Source: JBAZBO01 sp041671425
GTDB lineage: Bacteria; Patescibacteriota; WWE3; UBA101185; UBA10185
Direction of reading: 5' to 3'
DNA: 12,810 nt
NCBI GenBank assembly: GCA_041671425.1
Contig: JBAZBO010000020.1
Span: 1-12,810 of the forward strand
In this document: positions 1 through 4,801 of the stretch, piece by piece
Layout: every line of letters begins with the position of its first letter
Position numbering within the stretch: position 1 is the first letter of the stretch
The notes under the pieces: model-generated
The model's database searches: none
What the model was told of the DNA's origin: nothing
What the model saw: only the letters and a program-made list of their open reading frames with translations
Program-made: the position numbers and the translations under genes

Positions 1-1038
1 GAACAAGCTTCTATAAGAGATGCCAAGAAGAAGGTCTTGGAGACGGGAATAAAGGTTGTTGACGTATTTTGTCCTATCGTTGAGGGTCAGAAAACTGGGT
101 TGTTCGGAGGTGCTGGTGTTGGTAAACCAGTACTTCTTAGCGAGATCTTGCATAACATTATAAATAAGGACAAGGAACATACGGTGTCGGTATTTGCCGG
201 TGTGGGTGAAAGAACCAGAGAAGGACATGAGCTTTATCATGAATTAAAAGGTAATGGAACTCTTCCGTTCGTCTCATTGGTATACGGGAGCATGGGTGAG
301 AGTCCATCTGTAAGATATCTGACAGGGTTATCTGCAGCTGCAGTAGCTGAAAGTTTTAGAGACGATCTAAAGAAGAATGTCCTGTTCTTCATCGACAATG
401 CTTTTAGATTTGCCCAGGCAGGAAACGAGCTATCACTTCTTATGAGCGGTATCCCATCTGAGGATGGATACCAGGCAACGCTTACTTCTGAGATGGCCCA
501 TCTGCACGAAAGGCTTGTTTCGAGTGAGAATGGGAAGATCACTACTATTGAAGCTGTCTATGTTCCTGCAGATGACCTTTTGGATCAAGCCGTTCAGACT
601 GTTCTTGGGTACCTTGACACCAATATTGTTCTTTCGAGAGATGTATATAGGGAAGGTATCTTTCCACCTGTTGACATCTTGGCCTCAGGATCGAATGCAC
701 TAAACCCAGAGGTGGTGACCCCGCTTCACTATAACGTCTCGCTTCAGGCGAAGAGCCTTTTGCAAAGAGCAGCGGCCTTGGACAGGATTGTGGCACTAGT
801 AGGTGAAAGCGAACTTGGTGAGGAGGATAGGGTCCTATACAAAAGAGCCAGAAAGCTGAAGAATTTCATGACCCAAAGCTTCTATGTTGTGAAATCTCAG
901 ACTGGTAGGGAAGGAAGTTATGTTGAAACAAAAAGGGCAGTCTCAGATGTTAAGAACATTTTGGATGGGAAGTATGACAATGTTCCCGAGGACAAGTTTA
1001 TGAACATCGGAAGCCTTGAGGATATAAAAAATGGCTGA
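1..1038 (+). CDS. atpD: F1Fo ATP synthase subunit beta, 5' partial, divergent P-loop
   Basis: Catalytic beta subunit of the F1 headpiece, which makes or hydrolyses ATP at the inner face of the membrane. The reading frame is open from base 1, so the N-terminal part lies before the window; 345 codons are visible. Recognisable family blocks are the P-loop region (residues 36-43 of the visible part), GVGERTREG with the catalytic Glu, the Walker B segment FFIDNAFRF, YVPADD, and the C-terminal ILDGKYDNVPE. It is unusually divergent: the P-loop reads GGAGVGKP (codon CCA at 127-129) where the family has GKT, the segment after PADD departs from the usual TDPAPATTFAHLD, and the adenine-contacting Tyr of GIYPAVDP is Phe (GIFPPVD). 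The last 8 bases overlap atpC. Family identity is certain; normal catalytic activity is not. Confidence 0.95.
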   Translation, partial: EQASIRDAKKKVLETGIKVVDVFCPIVEGQKTGLFGGAGVGKPVLLSEILHNIINKDKEHTVSVFAGVGERTREGHELYHELKGNGTLPFVSLVYGSMGESPSVRYLTGLSAAAVAESFRDDLKKNVLFFIDNAFRFAQAGNELSLLMSGIPSEDGYQATLTSEMAHLHERLVSSENGKITTIEAVYVPADDLLDQAVQTVLGYLDTNIVLSRDVYREGIFPPVDILASGSNALNPEVVTPLHYNVSLQAKSLLQRAAALDRIVALVGESELGEEDRVLYKRARKLKNFMTQSFYVVKSQTGREGSYVETKRAVSDVKNILDGKYDNVPEDKFMNIGSLEDIKNG

Positions 1039-1279
1039 TGTCTTAAGTATTTCGGTAAGGAACAGAAAAGAGATAGTGTTTGAGGGCCCCATCTATTCTG
1101 TTACCTCTTACAATGAATTAGGGGAGTTTGATGTTTTGTCGGAGCATGCCAACATGATAACTCTATTAAAAGACAAACTTTTAATAGATAAGGGAAGACC
1201 CTCAGAGAAAGAGATAACATTTGGGAACGCTTTGATGAATATAACCAGGAACGAAGTTTCGGTCTATATGGATATTTAA
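1031..1279 (+). CDS. atpC: F1Fo ATP synthase subunit epsilon, short form
   Basis: Epsilon subunit of the F1 central stalk, linking the rotor to the catalytic head. It is 82 aa, against roughly 130-140 aa in most bacteria. The visible sequence fits only the N-terminal beta-sandwich (start near MADVLSISVRNRKEIVFEGP, then GEFDVLSEHANMITLL, which matches the family's G-x-hydrophobic-GxLPxHA-like stretch). The C-terminal helical hairpin that inhibits ATP hydrolysis in other bacteria is absent. The gene follows atpD with an 8-base overlap, so translation is probably coupled. Its TAA stop (1277-1279) overlaps the stop of the convergent rplA, and no intrinsic terminator separates them. Assignment rests on position after atpD plus the weak sandwich signature. 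Confidence 0.85.
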   Translation: MADVLSISVRNRKEIVFEGPIYSVTSYNELGEFDVLSEHANMITLLKDKLLIDKGRPSEKEITFGNALMNITRNEVSVYMDI

Positions 1280-1902
1280 AGCCCCTCAAGAAGAACTTGA
1301 GCTGAAGGTCCCATGGTTGCGTTTACAAAACAGGTCTTGATCCATTCGGGTTTGGCTTTTGCGGGTCTGTTTTGTCTCAAAAGACTCATAATCTCTTCAT
1401 AGTTTTCCACGAGCTTCTTGTTGTCAAAACTGCGCTTTCCTATAACAGTGTGTACGATGGGAGCGTTTGGTTCGGTTCTTACCTCTACCTTCCCTTTTTT
1501 TACTTCGTTCACAACCTTGGTAACATCGTCTGATACGGTGCCTGTCTTGGGATTAGGCATCATTCCGGCAGGTCCGAGAACCCTAGCTACCTTTGCTATT
1601 TTGGCCATGTACTGTGGTTCTGCCACGAAGACATCAAAATCTATCTTAGGTTTAAGATCACCTTTTTCTATTTTTACCAGATCCTGTTCATCGAGCTGGA
1701 TATCTGCATTCTCAATCTTCTTTGATGCCATGACGGCAACTCTCTTGGTCTTTCCCGTACCATGGGGTAGGTTAGCACTGAACCTAACTGACTGATTACT
1801 ATCGAGATCCAAGTTGATGTGTAGCTCTATTGAGGCATCAAAGCTGGTCTTAGAATTATCTTTTACGTATTGGATTGCTTTGTCTATGTTTACCGGGTTC
1901 AT
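1276..1902 (-). CDS. rplA: 50S ribosomal protein L1, N-terminally short
   Basis: L1 forms the mobile stalk by the ribosomal E site and in many bacteria represses its own mRNA. It is 208 aa, about 20-25 shorter than typical L1 because the usual basic N-terminal lead is missing; the protein starts at MNPVNIDKAIQYVK, equivalent to the family's YSLEEAIELVK region. Signature blocks are FDASIELHINL (residues 21-31), LPHGTGKTKRVAV (45-57) and GPAGMMPNPKTGTV (110-123). The ATG overlaps the rplK stop as ATGA, which both supports this start and implies coupling. It is the last gene of secE-nusG-rplK-rplA; rplJ and rplL do not follow. The stop overlaps that of the convergent atpC. Confidence 0.96.
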   Translation of the reverse strand: MNPVNIDKAIQYVKDNSKTSFDASIELHINLDLDSNQSVRFSANLPHGTGKTKRVAVMASKKIENADIQLDEQDLVKIEKGDLKPKIDFDVFVAEPQYMAKIAKVARVLGPAGMMPNPKTGTVSDDVTKVVNEVKKGKVEVRTEPNAPIVHTVIGKRSFDNKKLVENYEEIMSLLRQNRPAKAKPEWIKTCFVNATMGPSAQVLLEGL

Positions 1903-2339
1903 TTTTCTATTTCTACCCCCATAGATCGTGCCGTACCGGCAATAACTTTAAGTGCTTCTTCCATATCCTTAGTATTCAAATCAGGCATCTTGATCGCGGC
2001 TATTTCTTCAGCCTGCTGTTTCGTTATCTTTCCTATTTTATCCTTGTTGGGTACGCCTGAGCCCTTTTGCAGTTTCATTGTTTTTAGGATCAAGGAAGAG
2101 GTTATAGGTGTTTTGGTGATGAAAGAGAAAGATCTATCTTCGTATACTGTTATAACGACTGGAATAAGGTCATCTCCCATTTTCGCAGTCCTCTCGTTGA
2201 ACTCTTTACAAAAGTTCATTAGTGCAACACCATGTTGCCCTAGCGCTGGACCCACTGGGGGAGCGGGAGTGGCCTGGCCGGCTTTGATATTCAACTTTAT
2301 GTATGTCTTTATCTTTTTACCTTTTACTGGTTTTGGCAT
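1899..2339 (-). CDS. rplK: 50S ribosomal protein L11
   Basis: L11 binds the GTPase-associated region of 23S rRNA with the L10/L12 stalk and acts in factor binding and stringent signalling. It is 146 aa, full family length. The proline-rich hinge GQATPAPPVGPALGQHGV at residues 21-38 is diagnostic, followed by the N-terminal domain and the C-terminal RNA-binding domain (KIGKITKQQAEEIAAIKMPDLNT, here given only as landmarks KIGKIT and MPDLNT). The ATG lies one base after the nusG TAA (TAA-A-ATG), and its own TGA overlaps the rplA start. The order nusG-rplK-rplA is conserved widely in bacteria. Confidence 0.98.
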   Translation of the reverse strand: MPKPVKGKKIKTYIKLNIKAGQATPAPPVGPALGQHGVALMNFCKEFNERTAKMGDDLIPVVITVYEDRSFSFITKTPITSSLILKTMKLQKGSGVPNKDKIGKITKQQAEEIAAIKMPDLNTKDMEEALKVIAGTARSMGVEIEK

Positions 2340-2340
2340 T

Positions 2341-2931
2341 TTATATACTAGAAACTTGGGTAAAATCCAATTCTACCGGTGTTTCCCTTCCAAAAACTGA
2401 TACTAATGCTCTGACTTTTCCTTGGTCTTCATTGACCTCTTCTACCTTCCCAAGAAAGTCTGCGAACGGTCCATCAATTATCTTTATAGAATCGCCGGGT
2501 GAGAATCTGGCCTCGTATTTTGGTGTCTCCATCTTCATGAACTTCACCAACGTCTTGACCTCTGATTCTGGTAGTGCCTTTGGAGTTGTACCGGTCCCAA
2601 CAAACCCAGTTACGCCCTTGGTGGATCTCACAATATGCCAGCTGTCATCACTCATGACCATAAGGACGAGAACATATCCCGGGAACAAGTTCTCATCTAC
2701 GGTCCTTTTCTTGCCTTCTGAGACCACGATTTTCTTTTGCTGAGGTATCAATATCTTGAAGATCCTGTCCGTGAAGCCGGCGGCTTCCACCCTTTGTTTA
2801 AGGGTTATTGCCACGCGCTTCTCGTGCCCAGAGTATGTGTGCACAACATACCACTTGGCGTTACCTGGAACGTCCTGGGTGGATGTTTCGATTATACCTT
2901 CTTCGTTGCTATGCAACTCGTCTTGATTCAT
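2341..2931 (-). CDS. nusG: Transcription termination/antitermination protein NusG
   Basis: NusG rides on RNA polymerase, suppresses pausing and bridges to the ribosome or Rho. It is 196 aa. Residues 1-24 are a polar, acidic lead not found in the shortest NusG proteins. The NGN domain runs from about 26 to 135, starting at KWYVVHTYSGHEKRV and containing ENLFPGYVLV, with SDDSWHIVRSTKGVTGFVG as the polymerase-contact region. The C-terminal KOW domain spans about 142-196 (FSPGDSIKIIDGPFADFLG, FGRETPVELDF). The ATG overlaps the secE stop as ATGA, so this start is favoured over the later internal options. It belongs to the secE-nusG-rplK-rplA transcript. Confidence 0.97.
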   Translation of the reverse strand: MNQDELHSNEEGIIETSTQDVPGNAKWYVVHTYSGHEKRVAITLKQRVEAAGFTDRIFKILIPQQKKIVVSEGKKRTVDENLFPGYVLVLMVMSDDSWHIVRSTKGVTGFVGTGTTPKALPESEVKTLVKFMKMETPKYEARFSPGDSIKIIDGPFADFLGKVEEVNEDQGKVRALVSVFGRETPVELDFTQVSSI

Positions 2932-3101
2932 TTAATTAGCAGGCTTAATGACTGCTTAAATATATAATCCAAAGCAAGCACAAAAAGACCAACGCTTAAG
3001 CTAACACCTATTAAAGTACCAGTCAAGCGGATGGTCTCCTTCTTTGAGGGCCATTCAACCTTCTTAAACTCTGCAACCGCCTCTTTAAAGAAACTTGCCA
3101 T
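2928..3101 (-). CDS. secE: Preprotein translocase subunit SecE
   Basis: A small essential clamp subunit of the SecYEG channel in the cytoplasmic membrane. The ORF is 57 aa. It begins MASFFKEAVAEFKKVEWPSK, where the amphipathic helix with the conserved KVEWPS(K/R)KE motif sits at about residues 12-22, then a single hydrophobic segment at about 27-46 (LTGTLIGVSLSVGLFVLALD). This is the single-membrane-span form common outside gammaproteobacteria. The stop overlaps the nusG ATG by ATGA, as in the canonical secE-nusG pair. There is no Shine-Dalgarno; the start is directly preceded by a -10-like element. Confidence 0.95.
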   Translation of the reverse strand: MASFFKEAVAEFKKVEWPSKKETIRLTGTLIGVSLSVGLFVLALDYIFKQSLSLLIK

Positions 3102-3113
3102 GGGAGGATTTTA
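3102..3113 (-). promoter_or_regulatory. secE -10 element, probable leaderless promoter
   Basis: Reading on the minus strand, TGGTAAAAT is followed by only six bases (CCTCCC) before the secE ATG. The hexamer TAAAAT (3113-3108) with an upstream TGG is an extended -10. Transcription would begin at or within a base or two of the A of the ATG, giving a leaderless mRNA. No Shine-Dalgarno fits in the gap. A -35 box is not convincing. Confidence 0.55.
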
Positions 3114-3148
3114 CCATCTTTGTAGGAAAAAACGAAAACTTTTGTTGA

Positions 3149-3160
3149 TATAATAGTGTC
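3149..3160 (+). promoter_or_regulatory. Site-2 protease -10 element, probable leaderless promoter
   Basis: A perfect TATAAT at 3149-3154 lies six bases (AGTGTC) before the ATG at 3161. This is the same spacing as for secE and def, and implies that the transcript starts at the start codon. The 59-bp intergenic region thus holds two back-to-back promoters whose upstream parts interleave. A good -35 is not visible. Confidence 0.6.
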
Positions 3161-3778
3161 ATGTTGATCTCATATCTTTTCAATAACCCTTTGGTCTTTG
3201 TGCTTATCGCGGTAGCGTTGATAATCTCGATAACCATACATGAGTTCTCGCACGCATTGGCTTCACATTTGCTTGGAGATTCTACAGCAAAGTCTATGGG
3301 TAGACTTTCACTAAACCCAAAGGCTCACCTGGATCCCATGGGAACTCTGTTACTTCTATTTGCAGGCATAGGGTGGGGGAAACCGGTACCCTTCAATCCT
3401 TTAAACCTCAGAAATCCTAGAAGGGATTCGGCTATCATAGCTTTCTCAGGACCCCTTTCCAATTTTGTTTTGGCAATTTTGATCTCTTTGACATTGAGGG
3501 TTTTCGGGAGTGGGGGAATGGTTGCAGGATTTTTGCATTTGGTAGTTTTCTATAATCTAATATTGTGTTTTTTCAACCTCATTCCGATCAATCCGCTGGA
3601 TGGTTTCAAAGTTGTTGCCGGATTGTTGCCACAAGAGCTTTTTTATCAATGGATGCAATTTGCACCTTATGGTTCTTACATCTTGCTATTCCTGGTTTTG
3701 ACCCGCACCATAGGGAAAATACTGGATCCCATTGTGGGGTTTTTCTTAAGGATTTTTGGTTTACCGGGTCCTTTTTGA
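3161..3778 (+). CDS. Site-2 protease family (M50) intramembrane zinc metalloprotease
   Basis: An intramembrane metalloprotease of peptidase family M50; substrates cannot be read from the sequence. It is 205 aa, the minimal core without PDZ or CBS domains. The zinc motif HEFSH (H27, E28, H31) sits in the first membrane segment, and the second metal site NPLDG (residues 144-148, ligand Asp147) lies in a later one, preceded by FFNLIPI as usual. About five to six hydrophobic segments are visible (about 10-28, 62-74, 92-112, 121-140, 172-184). The gene is monocistronic as far as can be seen, divergent from secE, and starts from a leaderless-type promoter. Related short S2P-like proteins are common in bacteria with small genomes; roles in regulated proteolysis or sporulation-like processes in other lineages should not be transferred here. 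Confidence 0.92.
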   Translation: MLISYLFNNPLVFVLIAVALIISITIHEFSHALASHLLGDSTAKSMGRLSLNPKAHLDPMGTLLLLFAGIGWGKPVPFNPLNLRNPRRDSAIIAFSGPLSNFVLAILISLTLRVFGSGGMVAGFLHLVVFYNLILCFFNLIPINPLDGFKVVAGLLPQELFYQWMQFAPYGSYILLFLVLTRTIGKILDPIVGFFLRIFGLPGPF

Positions 3779-3798
3779 TTTGCAAAACATTTCCATTT

Positions 3799-4032
3799 TG
3801 CTAAGATATAAGTACTTAGGAACTTAGGTTCCTGCGTTACCTGGTGTGACCGTATAAGCTGGTAAAGTATGATTATCTCTACGATTCTTTCTGGAAGGAG
3901 ATTATGATCCAGGCTTAATATCCTGGTGTTGACCTCCACTTTCCTTTAAGAGAATCATATCAGTGGCACGGCGCATCGGGGCGAACTTATTATTTGGCAA
4001 TTTAACTCCTCCTTTCTAGGGGGAGTTTTTTT
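3799..4032 (+). ncRNA. Candidate structured noncoding RNA, family unknown
   Basis: A region beginning just after the protease stop has a possible extended -10 (TGC-TAAGAT at 3799-3807; weak -35 TTGCAA at 3780-3785, 16-base spacer) and ends in a clear intrinsic terminator. The predicted RNA runs from about 3814 to 4032. Complementary segments seen by eye are AGGAAC/GTTCCT around a TTAG loop (3818-3833), CCAGG/CCTGG (about 3910-3927), and a long pairing of TATGATT-CTCT near 3868-3880 with AGAG-AATCATA near 3951-3961. No start codon with a ribosome-binding site or long ORF is present on this strand. I looked for tmRNA, RNase P, SRP and 6S signatures and found none that convinced me. It could alternatively be a long 3' UTR of the protease gene. 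Confidence 0.4.
4004..4032 (+). terminator. Intrinsic terminator of the plus-strand RNA
   Basis: AACTCCTCC (4004-4012) pairs with GGGGGAGTT (4019-4027), nine pairs including one G-T, around the loop TTTCTA, followed by a run of seven T (4026-4032). It ends transcription coming from the protease or candidate-RNA side. Confidence 0.8.
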
Positions 4033-4039
4033 ATGGGGG

Positions 4040-4088
4040 AAAAAGTACAGCCCCGGTTCGCCACGTCGTTGTGGTTTTTCCGAGGCTG
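4040..4088 (-). terminator. Intrinsic terminator of the minus-strand small-ORF transcript
   Basis: On the minus strand CAGCCTCGG pairs with CCGGGGCTG (one mismatch; 4088-4080 with 4056-4048), with an inner CCAC/GTGG hairpin, and TTTTT follows three bases after the stem at 4044-4040. It faces the plus-strand terminator at 4004-4032, so two converging transcripts end back to back here. Confidence 0.65.
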
Positions 4089-4107
4089 CGAATGATATCA
4101 ACTGACC

Positions 4108-4212
4108 CTAGCTGTGCCTTCTGTGGCGTGGTCTGACGCGTGGTCCCTGACGGAGTTTGGGATTGTCTTCCTTGTCCCCTTTGGGTCTTGGAGGCTTATC
4201 CTTTTTAGCCAT
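4108..4212 (-). CDS. Hypothetical very small basic, proline-rich protein
   Basis: A 34-codon ORF starting MAKKDKPPRPKGDKEDNPK and ending in an Arg/His-rich tail (RPRHRRHS). It has no recognised family. Support is contextual: its ATG shares a base with the stop of the upstream 99-codon ORF (TGATG), the classic arrangement for coupled re-initiation, and a terminator hairpin on the same strand follows about 20 bases after its TAG. The composition (Lys, Arg, Pro, almost no hydrophobic residues) suggests a disordered nucleic-acid-binding or ribosome-associated peptide, but that is a guess. It could also be a chance ORF within a structured transcript. Confidence 0.35.
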   Translation of the reverse strand: MAKKDKPPRPKGDKEDNPKLRQGPRVRPRHRRHS

Positions 4213-4511
4213 CAGATATAATCCCAAGCCAGATCGAGCACCTCTCCTGGTGTGGTTCTTCTCACCAAGGCGGCAGCAGCATCACGATCTTGTGGAAAAG
4301 CCTTGCCGAGAAGGAACTTCAGCAAGCTGTGTTTGCAGATTGTGCAAACAGCGGTGCTTTGCGTGAAACACCCGTGCCCCAGTTCCAAGTGGACTCGCCT
4401 TCTTCTGCGCGACAGCCGTTTTGGTGTTTTCACCAACCTTACCTCGTCTTCACCGACTGGTTGGCACTCCACAACGACAGTTCCCTTAGATCTTCTGGAT
4501 CCCTTTCCCAT
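4212..4511 (-). CDS. Hypothetical small basic protein with Cys/His cluster
   Basis: A 99-aa ORF of no family I recognise. The N-terminal half is very basic (KGSRRSK; a five-Arg run near residues 35-39). The middle carries H41, H46, C48, C56, C59 and H61, arranged as HGC-x7-CTICKH, which could bind zinc. The C-terminal third (LLKFLLGKAF, then AAAALVRRTTPGEVLDLAWDYI as landmarks AAAALV and DLAWDY) could form helices. Evidence that it is real: a strong ribosome-binding site GGGGAGG four bases from the ATG, translational coupling to a second small ORF, and a terminator downstream on the same strand. Evidence for caution: base composition is visibly more G+C-rich than its neighbours, and the plus strand is also open over much of the stretch. 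Confidence 0.5.
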   Translation of the reverse strand: MGKGSRRSKGTVVVECQPVGEDEVRLVKTPKRLSRRRRRVHLELGHGCFTQSTAVCTICKHSLLKFLLGKAFPQDRDAAAALVRRTTPGEVLDLAWDYI

Positions 4512-4522
4512 TTGTCCTCCCC
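4512..4522 (-). promoter_or_regulatory. Strong Shine-Dalgarno of the small-ORF pair
   Basis: On the minus strand the sequence AAGGGGAGGACAA precedes the ATG at 4511. GGAGG ends four bases before the start codon. It is the best Shine-Dalgarno in front of any transcript-leading gene of the window, where most others have none. A -10-like TACTAT lies upstream at 4541-4536 without a clear -35. Confidence 0.6.
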
Positions 4523-4585
4523 TTGACCAATGATGATAGTACCCGATTTGGATATGATAACAGAGGTTGGGGGATTTTAAAAGAT

Positions 4586-4614
4586 TTGAAAAGAAAAGGC
4601 TAAAGTGGTAAAAT
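4586..4614 (+). promoter_or_regulatory. Sigma-70-type promoter of the small RNA
   Basis: TTGAAA (4586-4591), exactly 17 bases, then TAAAAT (4609-4614). Both hexamers differ from consensus at one position and the spacing is optimal, making this the best promoter in the window. Transcription should start near 4620-4622. It is divergent from the small-ORF pair. Confidence 0.75.
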
Positions 4615-4620
4615 TGCTCG

Positions 4621-4752
4621 ACTGGTTAAGCGCCTGTTCATGTTCGTCACCTCCCCCAAGGATAGGACAAAGGTTGCTTGGCCGTTAGCCTACCGTTGGA
4701 TCACTTCTGTGGTGTTGAATCACGTTGTGGCACAGTGGTAGGCTTTCTTTTT
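4621..4752 (+). ncRNA. Candidate small regulatory RNA with C-rich loop
   Basis: About 130 nt bounded by the promoter at 4586-4614 and a terminator at 4687-4752, with no ORF. By eye the 5' half folds as one long hairpin: GGTTAAGC pairs with GCTTGGCC, then CC with GG, then T-GTTC with GGAC-A, leaving an apical region near 4639-4665 that exposes CACCTCCCCCA. The 3' half is a branched terminator. An exposed run of CCUCCCC is complementary to Shine-Dalgarno sequences; in Firmicutes, small RNAs with C-rich loops block translation in this way. Here CCUCCCC pairs base for base with the GGGGAGG of the neighbouring minus-strand ORF (7 pairs). The family is unknown and the regulatory role is inference. 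Confidence 0.6.
4687..4752 (+). terminator. Branched intrinsic terminator of the small RNA
   Basis: AGCCTACC (4687-4694) pairs perfectly with GGTAGGCT (4737-4744), followed by a T-rich tract TTTCTTTTT (4744-4752). The enclosed sequence contains two similar small hairpins, ATCAC-TTCT-GTGGT and CAC-GTT-GTG, so the terminator is a three-way junction rather than a simple stem. Confidence 0.7.
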
Positions 4753-4787
4753 ACTTGGCTGAAATACCCTTTTGTACAAGTACACTA

Positions 4788-4801
4788 TATAATTCTTCTA
4801 T
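4788..4801 (+). promoter_or_regulatory. -10 element, probable leaderless promoter of the 216-aa gene
   Basis: A perfect TATAAT (4788-4793) is followed by eight bases and then the ATG at 4802. No Shine-Dalgarno is present. Transcription would begin at or next to the start codon. It lies 35 bases beyond the small-RNA terminator. No clear -35. Confidence 0.55.

Noticed and set aside
1870..2400. Long plus-strand ORF opposite rplK
   Set aside because: Pure antisense shadow of a conserved ribosomal protein gene, with no initiation signal.
3676..3939. Minus-strand ORF of 87 codons starting at GTG
   Set aside because: Its second half is antisense to the M50 protease, including the conserved C-terminal region, and it has no good ribosome-binding site; it matches no family.
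3902..4000. Minus-strand 32-codon ORF from TTG behind AAGGAGGAG
   Set aside because: The apparent Shine-Dalgarno is the complement of the plus-strand terminator stem, the start is TTG, and the ORF is very short and unlike any family. Not impossible, but the terminator explains the sequence better.
4217..4222. TATAAT on the plus strand at 4217
   Set aside because: No -35, start codon or RNA-like unit follows; it falls inside the minus-strand ORF end and is likely chance.
4252..4533. Plus-strand ORFs opposite the small basic ORF
   Set aside because: No ribosome-binding site or promoter, odd composition, and no similarity; they are the antisense of the better-supported minus-strand unit.
3779..4801. 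tmRNA, RNase P RNA, SRP RNA or 6S RNA in the 1-kb gap
   Set aside because: I looked on both strands for the RNase P GAGGAAAGTCC and ACAGAA motifs, the tmRNA T-arm/CCA end and the SRP GGAA-loop with AGCA side. A lone GGCTTATC near 4193 resembles the RNase P 3' motif but its partners are missing.
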